A DNA stretch of 64,000 nucleotides, from positions 248,001-312,000 of the forward strand of contig NZ_FXAX01000002.1 in NCBI RefSeq assembly GCF_900177805.1, written 5' to 3'. The notes below the pieces were generated by a model that was not told the origin of the DNA, searched no databases, and worked only from the letters and a program-made list of their open reading frames with translations. Of this stretch, positions 25,557-33,674 are shown in pieces. Position numbers and translations under genes: made by a program. Source of the DNA: Fibrobacter sp. UWB13. GTDB taxonomy: Bacteria; Fibrobacterota; Fibrobacteria; Fibrobacterales; Fibrobacteraceae. The first letter of the stretch is position 1, and each line of letters starts with the position of its first letter.

Positions 25557-27655
25557 TCGCGATACTTTGGCAGCGGCCAAAGTTCGTTCGGCACAATCTT
25601 TTCAAGGCCGTCCACTTCCTTGCGGAGAGCGGCAATCGCATCGACAATGCCTTCGTGGAGTCCACCGAGCGCCTTTTCCATCACGTCAATTGCGGCGAGC
25701 AAGCGGTTCATGCCTTCGCCAAGCGATTTGGCGTAACCGTCAAGACCCGGGAAGCCCTGGTTGAGAGCCATTTCGTTTGTCTTGAGAGCCTTGGAGTATG
25801 CTTCGACAACAGCAGGCAAAATGATATTCTTCGCCATGTCGCGGGCGATTTCGCCTTCGATGTGGATGCGCTTGTGGTAATCTTCCACATTCACTTCGTA
25901 ACGGGAAACCATTTCGGCACGGTTCATCACGCCATACTTTTCGAAAAGCGCAATATTTTCGTCCTTCGTCAAAGCCTTGAGCGCTTCCATAGAAGTACGG
26001 ATGTTCGGGAGGCCGCGCTTTTCCGCTTCCTTCACCCATTCTTCAGTGTAGCCGTTGCCATTGTAAAGAATGCGCTTGTGTTCCTTCACGATTTTTTGCA
26101 GAATCTTTTGCAGGCCCGTGTGGAAGTTCTTGTCATCAAGCTTTTCGAGCTGCTCAGAGATCATGTCGAAAGCTTCAGCGACAATCGTATTCAGAACAAC
26201 GTTCGGTTCAGAGCAGCTCTGGCTAGAGCCCGGTGCGCGGAATTCAAACTTGTTGCCCGTAAATGCAAACGGCGAAGTTCTGTTGCGATCCGTAGCGTCA
26301 CGCGGAAGCGGCGGGAGCGTATCGGAACCAAGCTTCATCGCGCCAGCCTGCTTGCTGGACTTCGGCACGCCTTGTTCGAGCTGTTCAATCACGTCCGTGA
26401 GCTGATCGCCGAGGTAAATGGAGATGATTGCCGGAGGAGCTTCGTGAGCACCGAGACGGTGGTCGTTACCAGCACCTGCGCAAGTCATGCGGAGCAAATC
26501 AGCATGCGTATCGACAGCATACATGATGGCACAAATAGCAGTGAGGAACACGGCATTCTGGTGCGGGTCCTTACCCGGATTGAGCAAGTTACCCTTGCCG
26601 TAAGAAAGGCTCCAGTTGTTGTGCTTACCAGAACCGTTCACACCTGCAAACGGCTTTTCGTGCAACAAGCATACGAGACCGTAGCGGTCAGCCACGTTGC
26701 GAAGCGTTTCCATCACGAGCATGTTGTGGTCGCAAGCGAGGTTTACTTCTTCAAAGAGCGGAGCAAGTTCGAACTGAGCCGGAGCCACTTCGTTGTGACG
26801 GGTCTTTGCCGGAATGCCAAGCTTCCACAGTTCCTTTTCCACATCGTTCATAAAGTTCAAGATGCGGCTCGGGATGCTGCCAAAGTAATGGTCATTCATT
26901 TGTTGGTGCTTTGCAGGAGTTGCACCGAAAATCGTGCGGCCAGCCTGGTACAGGTCCGGTCGTTGCAGATAAAATCTCTTGTCGATGAGGAAGTATTCCT
27001 GTTCGGCGCCGAGCGTAACAGTCGTCTTCTTCGGACCGGCCTTGAAGCAAGTCATGAGGCGGCGAGTCGACTTGGAAAGCGCTTGCAAGCTGCGGAGGAG
27101 CGGCGTTTTCTTGTCGAGAGCTTCACCGGTGTAGCTGCAGAATGCCGTCGGGATGCAGAGCGTCGCCCCATTGCCGTGACGCTTGATGAAAGCCGGAGAA
27201 GTCGGGTCCCAAGCGGTATAGCCGCGAGCCTCGAACGTGGAGCGCAAACCACCACTCGGGAAGCTCGAAGCGTCCGGTTCGCCCACAATCAAGTTCTTGC
27301 CGCTGAAAGCCATAATGGCCTTGCCACCAGACGGTTCAATAAAGCTGTCGTGCTTTTCGGCCGTCGAACCCGTCAAAGGCTGGAACCAATGCGTAAAGTG
27401 CGTTGCGCCGCGATCCATCGCCCAGCGCTTCATAGCGTGAGCGACATCGCCTGCAATGCTCGGATCAAGAGCCACGCCCTCGTCGATCGTTGCGAGTAAC
27501 TTTTCGCAAATGTCCTTCGGGAGGTAGGTGCGCATGGCATCGGCATTGAAAACGTCTTCGCCATAGAAATCGACATTCGCAGGAGCGGCAGGCATCACAG
27601 CACTCACCGGAGCAGTTGCGATATCGTAGATGGCCTTATTACGACTATTGTTCAT
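25538..27655 (-). CDS. glnN: Type III glutamine synthetase
   Basis: 705 aa, the usual GSIII length. It makes glutamine from glutamate, ammonia and ATP in the cytoplasm. Diagnostic GSIII blocks include THFTHWFQPLTGSTAEKHDSF (about 86-105), LGAEQEYFLID (about 225-235), KTRHNEVAPAQFE, VNGSGKHNNWSL, AGAGNDHRLGAHEAPPA and the RNRTSPFAFTGNKFEFR segment; the metal- and ATP-binding Glu/His/Arg residues lie in these. Divergent from a sigma-54-type activator gene, with two palindromes and a possible -24/-12 promoter between them, suggesting nitrogen-responsive control. GSIII is common in Bacteroidota and Fibrobacter. Confidence 0.96.
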   Translation of the reverse strand: MNNSRNKAIYDIATAPVSAVMPAAPANVDFYGEDVFNADAMRTYLPKDICEKLLATIDEGVALDPSIAGDVAHAMKRWAMDRGATHFTHWFQPLTGSTAEKHDSFIEPSGGKAIMAFSGKNLIVGEPDASSFPSGGLRSTFEARGYTAWDPTSPAFIKRHGNGATLCIPTAFCSYTGEALDKKTPLLRSLQALSKSTRRLMTCFKAGPKKTTVTLGAEQEYFLIDKRFYLQRPDLYQAGRTIFGATPAKHQQMNDHYFGSIPSRILNFMNDVEKELWKLGIPAKTRHNEVAPAQFELAPLFEEVNLACDHNMLVMETLRNVADRYGLVCLLHEKPFAGVNGSGKHNNWSLSYGKGNLLNPGKDPHQNAVFLTAICAIMYAVDTHADLLRMTCAGAGNDHRLGAHEAPPAIISIYLGDQLTDVIEQLEQGVPKSSKQAGAMKLGSDTLPPLPRDATDRNRTSPFAFTGNKFEFRAPGSSQSCSEPNVVLNTIVAEAFDMISEQLEKLDDKNFHTGLQKILQKIVKEHKRILYNGNGYTEEWVKEAEKRGLPNIRTSMEALKALTKDENIALFEKYGVMNRAEMVSRYEVNVEDYHKRIHIEGEIARDMAKNIILPAVVEAYSKALKTNEMALNQGFPGLDGYAKSLGEGMNRLLAAIDVMEKALGGLHEGIVDAIAALRKEVDGLEKIVPNELWPLPKYREMLFIY

Positions 27656-27683
27656 TTTTTACCCTTAATGTCTTCTCCGTCTT

Positions 27684-27711
27684 GTCATCCCGGACTTGTT
27701 CCGGGATCACC
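27684..27711. repeat. Dispersed palindrome, CCCGG type
   Basis: GTCATCCCGG-N7-CCGGGATCACC between glnN start and its candidate promoter. A CCGG-type hairpin of similar layout occurs at 29101-29118, and a related one inside the coding sequence at 50861-50879. Confidence 0.6.
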
Positions 27712-27746
27712 ATTTCAGAGATTTTTAATTAACAAACTTAAAACTA

Positions 27747-27762
27747 GCAATGCTTTTACCCC
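27747..27762 (-). promoter_or_regulatory. Possible sigma-54 (-24/-12) promoter of glnN
   Basis: Minus strand reads GGGG-TAAAAGCATT-GC, giving the GG-N10-GC spacing of sigma-54 promoters with a TTGCT -12 box; the -24 box is a weak match. It lies about 95-105 nt before the glnN ATG. Confidence 0.35.
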
Positions 27763-27802
27763 TTTGCACCGTACAAAATCGCCTATTTTCGCCTCATTTC
27801 AT

Positions 27803-27816
27803 TACATTTTTGTAAA
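27803..27816. promoter_or_regulatory. Palindromic site TTACA-N4-TGTAA, copy 1
   Basis: TTACATTTTTGTAA, followed by AA, in the glnN / activator intergenic region. Its centre would be about 75 bp upstream of a transcript starting from the candidate sigma-54 promoter. Confidence 0.5.
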
Positions 27817-27831
27817 ATTATATCACTTTAT

Positions 27832-27845
27832 TACATTTTTGTAAA
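27832..27845. promoter_or_regulatory. Palindromic site TTACA-N4-TGTAA, copy 2
   Basis: Identical 14-mer 29 bp from copy 1, centre about 103 bp upstream of the candidate glnN start site. Two identical sites at this distance fit an enhancer for the adjacent activator. Confidence 0.5.
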
Positions 27846-27892
27846 ACAAGAACGCAAATTATTACTATATTAAACACGTTCATCTCTCCTAG

Positions 27893-27924
27893 AGCTGCGT
27901 CGGGCAACCGCAAGCCCGGCGCAG
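27893..27924 (+). other. GC-rich hairpin before the sigma-54 activator start
   Basis: GCTGCGTCGGGC-AACCGCAA-GCCCGGCGCAGC, one mismatch, ending about 25 nt before the ATG at 27950 in an otherwise AT-rich region. It could be a leader hairpin or an attenuator; there is no T-run after it. Confidence 0.5.
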
Positions 27925-27949
27925 CAACAGAGATTCCCCGAAATGCCAA

Positions 27950-29089
27950 ATGGATATTGAAGCTCTTGAAAACACGACTTTCGCGGCCATAGTCGAGAAA
28001 ATCCAAAAGGTTCGCAAGCGTGGCGAGCTTTTAGAGAGCATTCACGGGATTTTAAAGAGAAATTTCGAAGCCGTCGAAGCGGAGCACCAAATCGAATGCC
28101 AGAAAATCCGTAACGTCATTGAAGGCATTCCAGGCGAGCTCATCGGCAATACGCGCGAAATGCGCGAAGTGAGCAAGCTCGTCCGCCAAATCGCCCCCAC
28201 CGCCGCAACAGTCCTTATCCGCGGCAAGGCAGGCACCGGCAAGGAATACGTCGCCCGCAGCATCCACGAGCTCTCGGAACGCAAAGAAGCTCCTTTCGTA
28301 GCGCTCAACTGCGACGCCCTCACCGAAGGCGCGAACTCTTTCGAAAGCGAACTCTTCGGCTTTGAGCGCGGTGCATTCACAGGCGCCACCAACCGCCACA
28401 TCGGCAAGGCAGAACAAGCCAACGGAGGCACGCTCTTTCTAGATGAAGTCGCTGACTTGCCGCTCCCCGCACAAATCAAGCTTCTGCAATTTATTCAAGA
28501 ACAAAGTTTCAAGCGCCTCGGCAGTAACATCGAGCAGCGCTGTAACGTACGCCTTATCGCAAGCACCGGCAAGAATCTCGAAGCCATGATGCAACACGGC
28601 ACGTTCCGCGAAGACCTTTATTACCGTCTGAACATTTTCCAGATTTCGCTCCCCGAGCTCATCCAGCGCAAGACGGACATTCTGCTTTTAGCAGACCATT
28701 TCATCGAAAAGATGAATTACAAATACGGCAAGAAAATTTTGCGCTTAAGCTCACCCGCCATCGACATGCTCATGAGCTACCATTGGCCCGGTAACGTACG
28801 CGAACTCGAAAACTGCATCGAACACGCATGCCTTGCGACAACCGATGTCTGCATTAACGCCTACGATTTGCCGCCCACGTTGCAAACCGACGTCACGTCA
28901 GGAACGTCCGTACTCCCCGAAGGCAACAGCCCGCTCGCCACGCTGATGGACAGCTACGAACGTGAAATCTTAAGCGAAGCACTCCGCCGTCATGACGGTA
29001 ACATGAGCGCCGCTGGGCGCGACCTTTCCGTAAGTCCGCGCATGATGCTATACAAAATAAGGCGGCTAGGAATAGCCGCCTCGAACTAA
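27950..29089 (+). CDS. Sigma-54-dependent transcriptional activator (NtrC/NifA type)
   Basis: 379 aa. A short N-terminal region, predicted coiled and lacking a receiver domain, is followed by an AAA+ domain (about 63-290). Walker A is RGKAGTGKEYVARSI, the sigma-54-contacting loop is FGFERGAFTGATN, Walker B is GGTLFLDEVADLP and the arginine-finger region is FREDLYYRLNIFQI. The C-terminal Fis-type helix-turn-helix is LSEALRRHDGNMSAAGRDLSVSPRMMLYKI. With no phosphorylation domain, control probably comes from protein level or the N-terminal region. It faces glnN across palindromic sites, so glutamine synthetase is a likely target (inference). Confidence 0.92.
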   Translation: MDIEALENTTFAAIVEKIQKVRKRGELLESIHGILKRNFEAVEAEHQIECQKIRNVIEGIPGELIGNTREMREVSKLVRQIAPTAATVLIRGKAGTGKEYVARSIHELSERKEAPFVALNCDALTEGANSFESELFGFERGAFTGATNRHIGKAEQANGGTLFLDEVADLPLPAQIKLLQFIQEQSFKRLGSNIEQRCNVRLIASTGKNLEAMMQHGTFREDLYYRLNIFQISLPELIQRKTDILLLADHFIEKMNYKYGKKILRLSSPAIDMLMSYHWPGNVRELENCIEHACLATTDVCINAYDLPPTLQTDVTSGTSVLPEGNSPLATLMDSYEREILSEALRRHDGNMSAAGRDLSVSPRMMLYKIRRLGIAASN

Positions 29090-29100
29090 GCAAATTGTCA

Positions 29101-29118
29101 TTCCGGCCAAAGCCGGAA
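29101..29118. repeat. Dispersed palindrome, CCGG type
   Basis: TTCCGG-N6-CCGGAA preceded by GTCA, between two convergent genes; may act as a shared terminator. Confidence 0.5.
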
Positions 29119-29128
29119 CATCAATCAA

Positions 29129-30205
29129 TTATCTCACAAGAGCGATGCCGTAAACCGGGAGAGCATCCTTCGGAGCATCAATCTTTGTGACCTTCTTGCC
29201 GTCATACTTATAAAGGCCACCCTTAGAGCCACGGTCTCCAATGTAGAGGACGCCGTCAACATCGTCAAAGACGAGAGAGCCAGACACATCGCTCACATCA
29301 GAAACAGTCTTCACAGACTTTTCAGAGAGATTAACCTTAGCAAGAGGAACATCACCCCAAGTCTTATACACTGCTGCGTATGCAACGCCATCCGGATCAA
29401 CAGCAAATGCATAGACACCACCGCCAAGCTTCTTGCCGTCAACAACCATCGAGGATTTCTTCTTAGCGAAGTCTACGACTTCAATGCCGCGAGCATCATC
29501 GGCATCCGTACCATAAGTTTCATTGTATTCACCCTGAGAAGCCACATAGAGTTTGCCATCAGCAAATCCCATTGCAGTCGGATTCTTCTTAGCAAGCTTA
29601 ATCGTGTCAAGGAGTTCACCATTGCTGAGCTTGTACATAGCCAAAAGACCCGGAACCTTGAATGCATAAGATTCAGAACGCTGGAAGAGAGCAAACAACG
29701 TATCACCGCTCACATCAAGATCAACAAGGTTCGGAGTCGTAGCCTCCCCCTGATTGAACTTATTCGTCTTAACAGTCTTTGTGACCTTGCCATCCTTGAC
29801 AGCAACCTTCACAATCTTAGCAGCACCTTCCAATGCCACCCAGACTTCGTCCTTGTTGGCCTTCACGACATCGCTCGGATTCTCGCCGTCTTCAAAGTCA
29901 ACCTGCCACGATACCTCATTTTCCGAAGCATCAACAAGAGCAAGGTTGTCAGCACCGAATCTTTCGAGCACGAAAAGATTTCCATCAATTCCAATAATTT
30001 TAGAGTCTTTATGGAACTGAAGAGACTTATCAGAAATTCCATCTTCGTTAACCCAACGAAGTTCTCCAGACTTCGAATCAGCGCCGAACACATAGACCGA
30101 AGCCGGTTTGAGAGGATCGTCATCGGCAGAAGTAGAGTTGTCCGAGCAAGCCGTCATATAGAGGGCAAGGGACGATGCCGTTGCAAGCATGAGGAATTTT
30201 TTCAT
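29129..30205 (-). CDS. Beta-propeller lipoprotein, BtuG-like partner of BtuB
   Basis: 358 aa. A signal peptide with lipobox (LYMTAC, Cys about 20) and a short Ser/Asp linker precede a series of about seven propeller-like blades, for example IIGIDGNLFVLERFGADNLALVD, VWVALEGAAKIVKVAVKDGK, VDLDVSGDTLFALFQRSE, TAMGFADGKLYVASQG, YAFAVDPDGVAYAAVYK and GVLYIGDRGSKGGLYKYDG. It lies 71 bp downstream of the BtuB-like receptor, which follows a cobalamin riboswitch. In Bacteroides, surface propeller lipoproteins of the BtuG type capture vitamin B12 and seat on BtuB, so a matching role here is my inference. AAGGA seven bases before the ATG. Confidence 0.8.
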   Translation of the reverse strand: MKKFLMLATASSLALYMTACSDNSTSADDDPLKPASVYVFGADSKSGELRWVNEDGISDKSLQFHKDSKIIGIDGNLFVLERFGADNLALVDASENEVSWQVDFEDGENPSDVVKANKDEVWVALEGAAKIVKVAVKDGKVTKTVKTNKFNQGEATTPNLVDLDVSGDTLFALFQRSESYAFKVPGLLAMYKLSNGELLDTIKLAKKNPTAMGFADGKLYVASQGEYNETYGTDADDARGIEVVDFAKKKSSMVVDGKKLGGGVYAFAVDPDGVAYAAVYKTWGDVPLAKVNLSEKSVKTVSDVSDVSGSLVFDDVDGVLYIGDRGSKGGLYKYDGKKVTKIDAPKDALPVYGIALVR

Positions 30206-30276
30206 AGTTGTTCCTTTTTATGTTTTTCGCAGACAATGTGAATTACAGATTTTGCAAGTCCCATTCTGCGCGGGGT

Positions 30277-32370
30277 TTAAAACCCCTGTGTTAATGTTAA
30301 TTTGTACTCTCGCCCTGGAGTCGGGAATGAAATATATGGATTTCTATACGTTTCATCCGTCAAATTCCGGAGCGCAAAGACAAGTCGTGTTTTTGTAAAA
30401 GGTGTATAGCCCAACGCAAAGTGGTGTAAATCTACAGAAGGCTGCTTGATGCGATTGGCACGGTCATCAAAGATTTCAGTACGATATTCCGAAGTCCACG
30501 TAAAATCAAAGTGGTACGGCAAGTCAAATCGCGCCTCGGCATAATATGAACGCGCAGGTTCATTCGGGAGAACCTTACCATTGTAATAAGGTTCATCGCT
30601 TCGATCTTCTGCATCCTGGAACGTCGCACGCAAAATCACAGAGAGCCATTTTTTAGGCTTGCTTTCGAGTTCCGCTTCAAGTCCACGCACATGCGATTCA
30701 CCAACATTCATCGGCTTTGAAAAACCTGCACTTACCAACCAATAAATCCCGTTATCGACTTGAGTTTCAAAATACGTCGCCCGAATTGCGGTATTGCTTT
30801 TCGGAATCATGTAATAGCCACCGACTTCAAAACGCAAAGCCGTTTCATCTTTCAAATCAGGATTCGAGAGCATCCCCGGATAAACACCATAGAGTTCCAT
30901 CAACTGCGGCATACGAGCAAAGCGGCCAAAGCTTACGTTGCCACCGTACCTAGAATTTGGAGCATCATAACGTACAAAGCCGCGACTTGTCCAAGAAACG
31001 CTTCGAACATTCTCCGTTTTCAACGTTTTCGCCGTCGTCGGCTGCACAAACTTTCCACCATGCACATCGTCTTTAACAATCGACGCCGAAGCTTCACCAC
31101 CAACAGAAAGATTCTTAATAATATCATAGGACACATCGCCAGAGATATTCGTCGCAATACGCATCAAGTTCCATTTGCTCGACGAAGTTCCTCTTTTTTC
31201 GTAATAGGCAGCATCCATAGACAAACGCACATTGGCATCAAGACGTTCAGCAGAATAACTTGCAACAATCTCAGGAACAAGAGTATAACCCGCAGCGCCA
31301 TATTCCTGAACACCCGGCAAATCATAGCCCAAATGGTCCAGCGGATAATACGAATGCGAAGTCGCCTTTTCGTACTTTCCCGTCAACGAGAGTTCCAACC
31401 AAAGCCAGCCGAGCAACTGCGGAAGTTCTGCACGATATGTTGTCTGCGCAAATTCGCCCTTGTAGCCCGCCACAGACGTCTGGTAATCATCACGTCCAGG
31501 GTTACCGCCTTCCGAACGGCTAAAGTTCATATTCAACGTCGAGAACACACCATTTGAATGCAGAACGCGACCCTTGAAAAGCCCAGAGTATTCCGTAAAT
31601 TCCGCATTGCGGCGTGTGTCCTTGAAATCATCATTAGGGTTGTAAGGCGTTCCGTTTTGACTTTTAAATTCGTAATCGTTATCGCTGTGACGCGCCGACA
31701 AAGACGCACTCACCGAGGCGCTATCCGTCAAGCGAGATAGCAACTGCGTCGAAGCCTCCCACGTGTTGTGGCTGCCGTAACTTAAAAGCACACGACCCGA
31801 CTTCTTTTCTTCAGGCTTGAGCACAGCTTCGGCAGGCTTCGAACCCTTTGTGACAAAGTTTATAGCACCGCCGATTCCGCGACCGCCAAATTTCGCCGGC
31901 ACGCGATCCTTGTAGACTTCAATCTTTTCAATCTGATTCAAGTCAATCGAACCAAAATCAACCGCACCGCCCGAGGCATCGTTCAGCGGAATTCCGTCCA
32001 TGCAAACGACAATATTTTTTGCCGAGACTCCGCGAATGCTCACCGTCTGGAAGCTACCGACACCGCCCTGGCGCGTGTACTGTACGCCCGGCAAAGACGC
32101 GAGGACTTCAGCCGCCGAAAGCGAACGGCCTTCCCACGCTTCGGGCAAAACTTCGGCATAGCTCGAAGACGCCTGCAAAGGCTTTTCAACACTCGTTGTC
32201 TCGTAAATCGAGGACTCGCCTAAATCTTGAACAAACTCTTCGGAAAAACTAGAAACGCTCGCAAGCAGTACGGCCGCGCACACGCGAACGCCCAAGAGAC
32301 TGCCAGAACGACTGCACGCAGTCAAACACCCACGCAAACGCGTGGCTATGCAAAGCGATGTCTTTCGCAC
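30277..32370 (-). CDS. TonB-dependent receptor, BtuB-like (cobalamin uptake)
   Basis: 697 aa from a GTG start. The true start is uncertain because the N-terminus up to about residue 25 is poorly hydrophobic and no clear Shine-Dalgarno is seen; starts a little downstream are possible. A plug domain follows (LSAAEVLASLPGVQY, TVSIRGVSAKNIVVCMDGIPLN, IEKIEVYKDRVPAKFGG, GGAINFVTKG), then a 22-strand-type barrel ending in EYKLTLTQGF with a terminal Phe. Outer membrane; it needs TonB energy. The riboswitch immediately upstream identifies the probable substrate as cobalamin or another corrinoid. Probably cotranscribed with the propeller lipoprotein. Confidence 0.9.
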   Translation of the reverse strand: MRKTSLCIATRLRGCLTACSRSGSLLGVRVCAAVLLASVSSFSEEFVQDLGESSIYETTSVEKPLQASSSYAEVLPEAWEGRSLSAAEVLASLPGVQYTRQGGVGSFQTVSIRGVSAKNIVVCMDGIPLNDASGGAVDFGSIDLNQIEKIEVYKDRVPAKFGGRGIGGAINFVTKGSKPAEAVLKPEEKKSGRVLLSYGSHNTWEASTQLLSRLTDSASVSASLSARHSDNDYEFKSQNGTPYNPNDDFKDTRRNAEFTEYSGLFKGRVLHSNGVFSTLNMNFSRSEGGNPGRDDYQTSVAGYKGEFAQTTYRAELPQLLGWLWLELSLTGKYEKATSHSYYPLDHLGYDLPGVQEYGAAGYTLVPEIVASYSAERLDANVRLSMDAAYYEKRGTSSSKWNLMRIATNISGDVSYDIIKNLSVGGEASASIVKDDVHGGKFVQPTTAKTLKTENVRSVSWTSRGFVRYDAPNSRYGGNVSFGRFARMPQLMELYGVYPGMLSNPDLKDETALRFEVGGYYMIPKSNTAIRATYFETQVDNGIYWLVSAGFSKPMNVGESHVRGLEAELESKPKKWLSVILRATFQDAEDRSDEPYYNGKVLPNEPARSYYAEARFDLPYHFDFTWTSEYRTEIFDDRANRIKQPSVDLHHFALGYTPFTKTRLVFALRNLTDETYRNPYISFPTPGREYKLTLTQGF

Positions 32371-32375
32371 CGTTT

Positions 32376-32578
32376 AACAACCCGTGGCGCAAAGCGCCCG
32401 TTGTGCCTTACAGTTCTTCTGACTCGGGGATCACTCTACTTCCAGCCCCTTCACACCCACCTTGCGGCAAGCATTGGTTTATGCTGGTTTCGTCCTCCCT
32501 TACAGCGGCGAGACCGTTCCCGGCTTTCACGGGATTCTCTTATATCGCACCAGTGGTGACACGATACAGCGTTTTACC
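32376..32578 (-). ncRNA. Cobalamin riboswitch
   Basis: The minus-strand leader contains the conserved cobalamin aptamer blocks: AAGAGAATCCCGTGAAAGCC, GGGAACGGTCTCGCCGCTGTAA (B12-box-like core), GCCGCAAGG and the GAGTCAGAAGAACTG segment. The last part can form CAAC..GGCGC-TTT-GCGCC..GTTG (32376-32403) directly before the start of the BtuB-like gene, so it likely acts on translation or early termination. Boundaries are approximate. Confidence 0.85.
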
Positions 32579-32641
32579 GCATAAGGCATTACCTATGAAA
32601 AATATAGCAAACAATTCAGGGCGCTGTAAACAAAACTTGTC

Positions 32642-32663
32642 ATGCCCGTCACCGAACGGGCAT
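32642..32663. repeat. Dispersed palindrome, GCCCG type
   Basis: ATGCCCGT-N6-ACGGGCAT followed by CTCCC, the same family as 4351 and 54532, between the DMT gene and the riboswitch. Confidence 0.6.
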
Positions 32664-32680
32664 CTCCCTTTCATGAAATC

Positions 32681-33643
32681 TTACTTTCGCGGTTTCCACT
32701 CCGCAAGGACCATGCCCGCAACAATGGCGACAGCACCCGCGATCGCGACCGACGTGATGCGTTCCCCAAGAGCAATGACCGCCGTAATAATTGTCACCAG
32801 CGGAATCGCGTATATATAATTGCTTGCCAAAACCGTCCCAAGTTGCTTTAAAACTTTATTCCAAATCAAGTAGCCAAACAGCGACGAGAAAACCGTGAGG
32901 CAAAGGAAGTTGAGCGACACGACAGGCTCCGCAAAGTTCTGCCACGGGACTCCGAGGAACCGCCCCGCACCCGCCTCGTTTGGAGCAATCGCGGTTTCGC
33001 CAAGCATAATGATTATTGACGAGAGCGCGCCATAGAAAAACATCTTTCGCGTTATAAACAACGTAGAATATTTTCCGTTGAGGGGCCGGACAATCAAGGA
33101 ATAAATCGTCCACATGCATGCAGAACTGAACGCGAGCAAATCGCCCACCGGCGAAAGTTTTAGAATAAACTTTCCATTCAGCACCACAAGCACCATGCCG
33201 ATAAACGTAATCACACACCCGAGAATCTGTCGCTTGCAAAGGCGTTCGCTTTTGTAAATGAGCCCGCCAAAAATCATCGTCAAAAGCGGATTCGTACAGA
33301 CAATCAGCGACACATTGCTCGACGGCGAAATCGTAAGCGCCGTATTCTCCGCCCAAAAGTAAAGAGTGCAACCCGTGAGTCCACACAAGCACAGAATCAG
33401 CTCGTACTTCCAGTTTTCACAACGGAATTGTTTATGCGTCATCGCGAGCAGCAGCAAGTACGTCACCGTAAAGCGCAACGTGAAAATCTGCACCGCCGAA
33501 AAACCGTGATTCAAAAGCACCTTCGTGCTCACAAAACTCGTGCCCCAGAACGCAATCGTCCCAATCGCAAGGACATGCCAAAGCGCAAGACCGCGCGAAG
33601 CGTTTGCAGAAGATTCGAAAGCTTTAATCGGAGCCGGTTTCAT
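32681..33643 (-). CDS. EamA/DMT-family transporter
   Basis: 320 aa from ATG at 33643 (a TTG three codons upstream is possible). Ten hydrophobic segments in two EamA repeats are visible, for example VLAIGTIAFWGTSFVSTKVLL, FTVTYLLLLAMTH, ILGCVITFIGMVLVVLNG, LLAFSSACMWTIYSLIV and YAIPLVTIITAVIALGE. The hallmark WGTSF near the start and AENTALTISPSSNVSLI in repeat 1 are typical. Inner-membrane metabolite exporter of unknown substrate. Lies between the B12 region and an unknown lipoprotein. Confidence 0.9.
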   Translation of the reverse strand: MKPAPIKAFESSANASRGLALWHVLAIGTIAFWGTSFVSTKVLLNHGFSAVQIFTLRFTVTYLLLLAMTHKQFRCENWKYELILCLCGLTGCTLYFWAENTALTISPSSNVSLIVCTNPLLTMIFGGLIYKSERLCKRQILGCVITFIGMVLVVLNGKFILKLSPVGDLLAFSSACMWTIYSLIVRPLNGKYSTLFITRKMFFYGALSSIIIMLGETAIAPNEAGAGRFLGVPWQNFAEPVVSLNFLCLTVFSSLFGYLIWNKVLKQLGTVLASNYIYAIPLVTIITAVIALGERITSVAIAGAVAIVAGMVLAEWKPRK

Positions 33644-33674
33644 CAACCGCAAAGATAGTTTTTTTCTAAAGCCG

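Noticed and set aside
25490-27499. 669-aa plus-strand ORF opposite glnN
   Set aside because: Antisense shadow of the glnN reading frame; low-complexity composition and no plausible domains.
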